64,000 bases of DNA from Euwallacea fornicatus (taxonomy: Eukaryota; Arthropoda; Insecta; Coleoptera; Curculionidae), in NCBI RefSeq assembly GCF_040115645.1, contig NW_027096025.1, positions 620,001 through 684,000 on the forward strand, given 5' to 3'. The notes under the pieces were generated by a model. The model saw nothing but the letters and a program-made list of their open reading frames with translations, made no database searches and was not told where the DNA came from. Of this stretch, positions 61,390 through 64,000 are shown piece by piece (position 1 is the stretch's first letter; each line of letters starts with the position of its first letter). A program made the position numbers and the translations under genes.

Positions 61390-64000
61390 ATTTGGCACTT
61401 CGTTTAAGAAACTTGGAGTTTGTTTGCCGAAGTTATCGAGCTTCGAAGTTTGAAATGTTAGAAAAGTTGTGTGTTTGAGCACATAAAGTACTATTTTTCT
61501 TGGAAATTCCACAAGATGCAATTATGATTTGTTGTGACGTCTCAAAGGTCTCGACGAGCTGATTAATTTGACACTTTGTTTAAGAAACTTGGAGTTTGTT
61601 TGCCGAAGTTAACGAGCTTCAAATTTCGAAATGTTACGAAAGTTGTGTGTTTGAGCAAATAAAGTACTATTTTTCTTGGAAATGCAACAAGATGCAATTA
61701 TGATTTGTTGTGACGTCTCAAAAATCTCGTGGAGCTGATTAATTTGACACTTCGTTTAAGAAACTTGGAGTTTGTTTGCCGAAGTTATCGAGCTTCGAAG
61801 TTTGAAATGTTAGAAAAGTTGTGTGTTTGAGCACAAAAAGTACTATTTTTCTTGGAAATGCCACAAGATGCAATTATGATTTGTTGTGACGTCTCAAAGG
61901 TCTCGACGAGCTGATTAATTTGACACTTTGTTTAAGAAACTTGGTGTTTGTTTGCTGAAGTTATCGAGCTTCGATTTTTGAAATGTTACAAAAGTTGTGT
62001 GTTTGAGCACATAACGTACTATTTTTCTTGGAAATGCAACAATATGCAATTATGATTTGTTGTGACGTCTCAAAAATCTCGTGGAGCTGATTAATTTGAC
62101 ACTTCGTTTAAGAAACTTGGAGTTTGTTTGCCGAAGTTATCGAGCTTCGAAGTTTGAAATATTACAAAAGTTGTGTGTTTGAGCACATAAAGTACTATTT
62201 TTCTTGGAAATGCAACAAGATGCAATTATGATTTGTTGTGACGTCTCAAAGATCTCGTGGAGCTGATTAATTTGACACTTCGTTTAAGAAATTTGGTGAT
62301 CATTTGTCGAAGTTAACGAGCTTCAAAGTTCGAAATGTTACGAAAGTTGTGTGTTTGAGCAAATAAAGTACTATTTTTCTTGGAAATGCAACAAGATGCA
62401 ATCATGATTTGTTGTGACGTCTCAAAGGTCTCGACGAGCTGATTAATTTGACACTTTGTTTAAGAAACTTGGAGTTTGTTTGCCGAAGTTATCGAGCTTC
62501 GAAGTTTGAAATATTACAAAAGTTGTGTGTTTGAGCACATAAAGTACTATTTTTCTTGGAAATGCAACAAGATGCAATTATGATTTGTTGTGACGTCTCA
62601 AAGATCTCGACGAGCTGATTAATTTGGCACTTCGTTTAAGAAACTTGGAGGTTGTTTGCCGAAGTTATCGAGCTTCGAAATTTGAAATGTTACAAAAGTT
62701 GTGTGTTTGAGCACATAAAGTACTATTTTTCTTGGAAATGCAACAAGATGCAATTATGATTTGTTGTGACGTCTCAAAGGTCTCGACGAGCTGAGTAATT
62801 TGACACTTTGTTTAAGAAACTTGGTGTTTGTTTGCTGAAGTTATCGAGCTTCGATGTTTGAAATGTTACAAAAGTTGTGTGTTTGAGCACATAAAGTACT
62901 ATTTTTCTTGGAAATGCAACAAGATGCAATCATGATTTGTTGTGACGTCTCAAAGATCTCGACGAGCTGATTAATTTGGCACTTCGTTTAAGAAACTTGG
63001 AGTTTGTTTGCCGAAGTTATCGAGCTTCGAAGTTTGAAATGTTAGAAAAGTTGTGTGTTTGAGCACATAAAGTACTATTTTTCTTGGAAATTCCACAAGA
63101 TGCAATTATGATTTGTTGTGACGTCTCAAAGGTCTCGACGAGCTGATTAATTTGACACTTTGTTTAAGAAACTTGGAGTTTGTTTGCCGAAGTTAACGAG
63201 CTTCAAATTTCGAAATGTTACGAAAGTTGTGTGTTTGAGCAAATAAAGTACTATTTTTCTTGGAAATGCAACAAGATGCAATTATGATTTGTTGTGACGT
63301 CTCAAAAATCTCGTGGAGCTGATTAATTTGACACTTCGTTTAAGAAACTTGGAGTTTGTTTGCCGAAGTTATCGAGCTTCGAAGTTTGAAATGTTACAAA
63401 AGTTGTGTGTTTGAGCACATAAAGTACTATTTTTCTTGGAAATGCAACAAGATGCAATTATGATTTGTTGTGACGTCTCAAAGATCTCGTGGAGCTGATT
63501 AATTTGACACTTCGTTTAAGAAACTTGGAGTTTGTTTGCCGAAGTTATCGAGCTTCGAAGTTTGAAATGTTACAAAAGTTGTGTGTTTGAGCACATAAAG
63601 TACTATTTTTCTTGGAAATGCAACAAGATGCAATTATGATTTGTTGTGACGTCTCAAAAATCTCGTGGAGCTGATTAATTTGACACTTCGTTTAAGAAAC
63701 TTGGTGTTTGTTTGCTGAAGTTATCGAGCTTCGATGTTTGAAATGTTACAAAAGTTGTGTGTTTGAGCACATAACGTACTATTTTTCTTGGAAATGCAAC
63801 AAGATGCAATTATGATTTGTTGTGACGTCTCAAAGATCTCGTGGAGCTGATTAATTTGACACTTCGTTTAAGAAATTTGGTGATCATTTGTCGAAGTTAA
63901 CGAGCTTCAAAGTTTGAAATGTTACAAAAGTTGTGTGTTTGAGCAAATAAAGTACTATTTTTCTTGGAAATGCAACAAGATGCAATTATGATTTGTTGTG
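61390..64000 (+). repeat. Segment repeated at +7040 bp, copy 2 (runs off the window)
   Basis: Matches 54350-56960 and is still identical at the last base, so the true repeat is longer than seen. The array ends here in the middle of a monomer (113 of 176 bases from 63888) only because the window stops. Confidence 0.78.

Larger units (their letters stand above)
1..64000 (+). repeat. 176-bp satellite array filling the window
   Basis: Head-to-tail repeat of a 176-bp monomer. Counting from the TTGCCGAAA at base 1, monomers begin at 1+176k up to about 17.1 kb and at 176k after that. The landmark CGAGCTT at 14 recurs at 63901, which is 363 periods minus 1 bp. Monomers differ mainly by substitutions at a few recurring positions: 4, 5, 9, 13, 22, 24, 27, 38, 39, 59, 61, 64, 78, 81, 100, 124, 125, 131, 132, 148, 154 and the last 12 bases. 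Near-invariant blocks are GTACTATTTTTCT, AAGATGCAAT, TTGTTGTGACGTCTCAAA and GAGCTGATTAA. All copies have the same orientation. There is no spacer, so no stretch is left for genes. Such arrays are typical of eukaryotic centromeres or heterochromatin; the centromeric role is inferred from unit length and homogeneity, not shown. The species is not recognised. Confidence 0.98.
51477..64000 (+). repeat. Zone VI: satellite domain with 10/11-monomer repeats
   Basis: About 71 monomers marked by states absent from the rest of the window: GCCACAAG or TTCCACAAG (near 52884, 54118, 54469, 54828, 56051, 60108, 61508, 61860, 63090), GAAATATTA (53185, 53537, 55121, 55473, 60401, 60753, 62161, 62513), CGATTTTTG and GAGCTGAGTAATT. 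The pair of GAAATATTA monomers 352 bp apart recurs at shifts of 11, 30 and 10 monomers. No TCTCGG or CATCGAGCTGATGAA state is present. Confidence 0.8.

Noticed and set aside
1..64000. Open reading frames on either strand
   Set aside because: Stops such as TAA in TTTAAG, TGA in ATTATGATT or TTTGAAATG, and TAG on the minus strand fall in every monomer. Since 176 is not a multiple of 3, any frame meets all of them within three monomers. The short frames that remain simply repeat with the satellite.
1..64000. CRISPR array
   Set aside because: There are no unique spacers between short repeats; the entire 176-bp unit is repeated.
1..64000. Transposon or LTR insertions
   Set aside because: No interruption of the 176-bp register, no target-site duplications and no coding or poly-A signature were found. 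The only departures are substitutions and a 1-bp deletion.
1..64000. Assignment to Arabidopsis 178-bp, Brassica 176-bp or primate alphoid satellite
   Set aside because: Only the length is close; the bases do not resemble those families as I remember them.
1..64000. Telomere repeats, rDNA, tRNA or other RNA genes
   Set aside because: No TTTAGGG- or TTAGGG-type tracts, rRNA-like blocks or tRNA-like A and B boxes were found; all sequence is accounted for by the satellite.

Overview
The whole window is one uninterrupted satellite DNA array. A 176-bp monomer is repeated head to tail, always in the same orientation, from the first base to the last: 363 full periods plus 113 bases of a 364th. Array register is kept throughout apart from a net loss of 1 bp near 17128. 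I see no gene, RNA gene, transposon, spacer or inversion, and the array is cut by both window edges. The monomer is about 34% G+C. On the + strand it has more G than C (38 against 22 in one common form) and slightly more T than A (62 against 54).

A homogeneous array of nucleosome-length units over 64 kb points to a eukaryotic centromeric, pericentromeric or subtelomeric satellite, assembled from long reads. The length is typical of plant centromere satellites, but also of some animal ones. The monomer does not read like the Arabidopsis 178-bp, Brassica 176-bp or primate 171-bp alphoid units as I remember them, so I name no species.

Layout. Zone I (about 1-22000) is rich in form A, marked by TCTCGG and CAAATAAAG. 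It holds an apparently perfect 3696-bp (21-monomer) tandem duplication and a block of about 10 monomers seen four times. Zone II (about 22000-28335) is dominated by GATG/AACG monomers with a 1232-bp (7-monomer) higher-order repeat. Zone III (about 28336-39775) is a mosaic with segments repeated at +3344 bp and +1056 bp. Zone IV (about 39776-47343) is built on an 880-bp (5-monomer) higher-order repeat carrying TAAGTTGAC and AGTTCGAAATG. Two identical copies of a clearly divergent monomer lie 3872 bp (22 monomers) apart, at 47419-47604 and 51291-51476, either side of zone V. Zone VI (about 51480-64000) has 10- and 11-monomer repeats marked by GCCACAAG, GAAATATTA and GATTTTTG.

The pattern fits repeated out-of-register exchange or segmental amplification: every shift measured is a whole number of monomers. 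New variants arise and spread locally, so markers from one end are absent at the other. Many of the common diagnostic differences are CpG to TpG or CpA changes, consistent with cytosine methylation. Any role in centromere function is inference. Coordinates and match lengths were read by eye, so block edges are approximate and small mismatches may have been missed.
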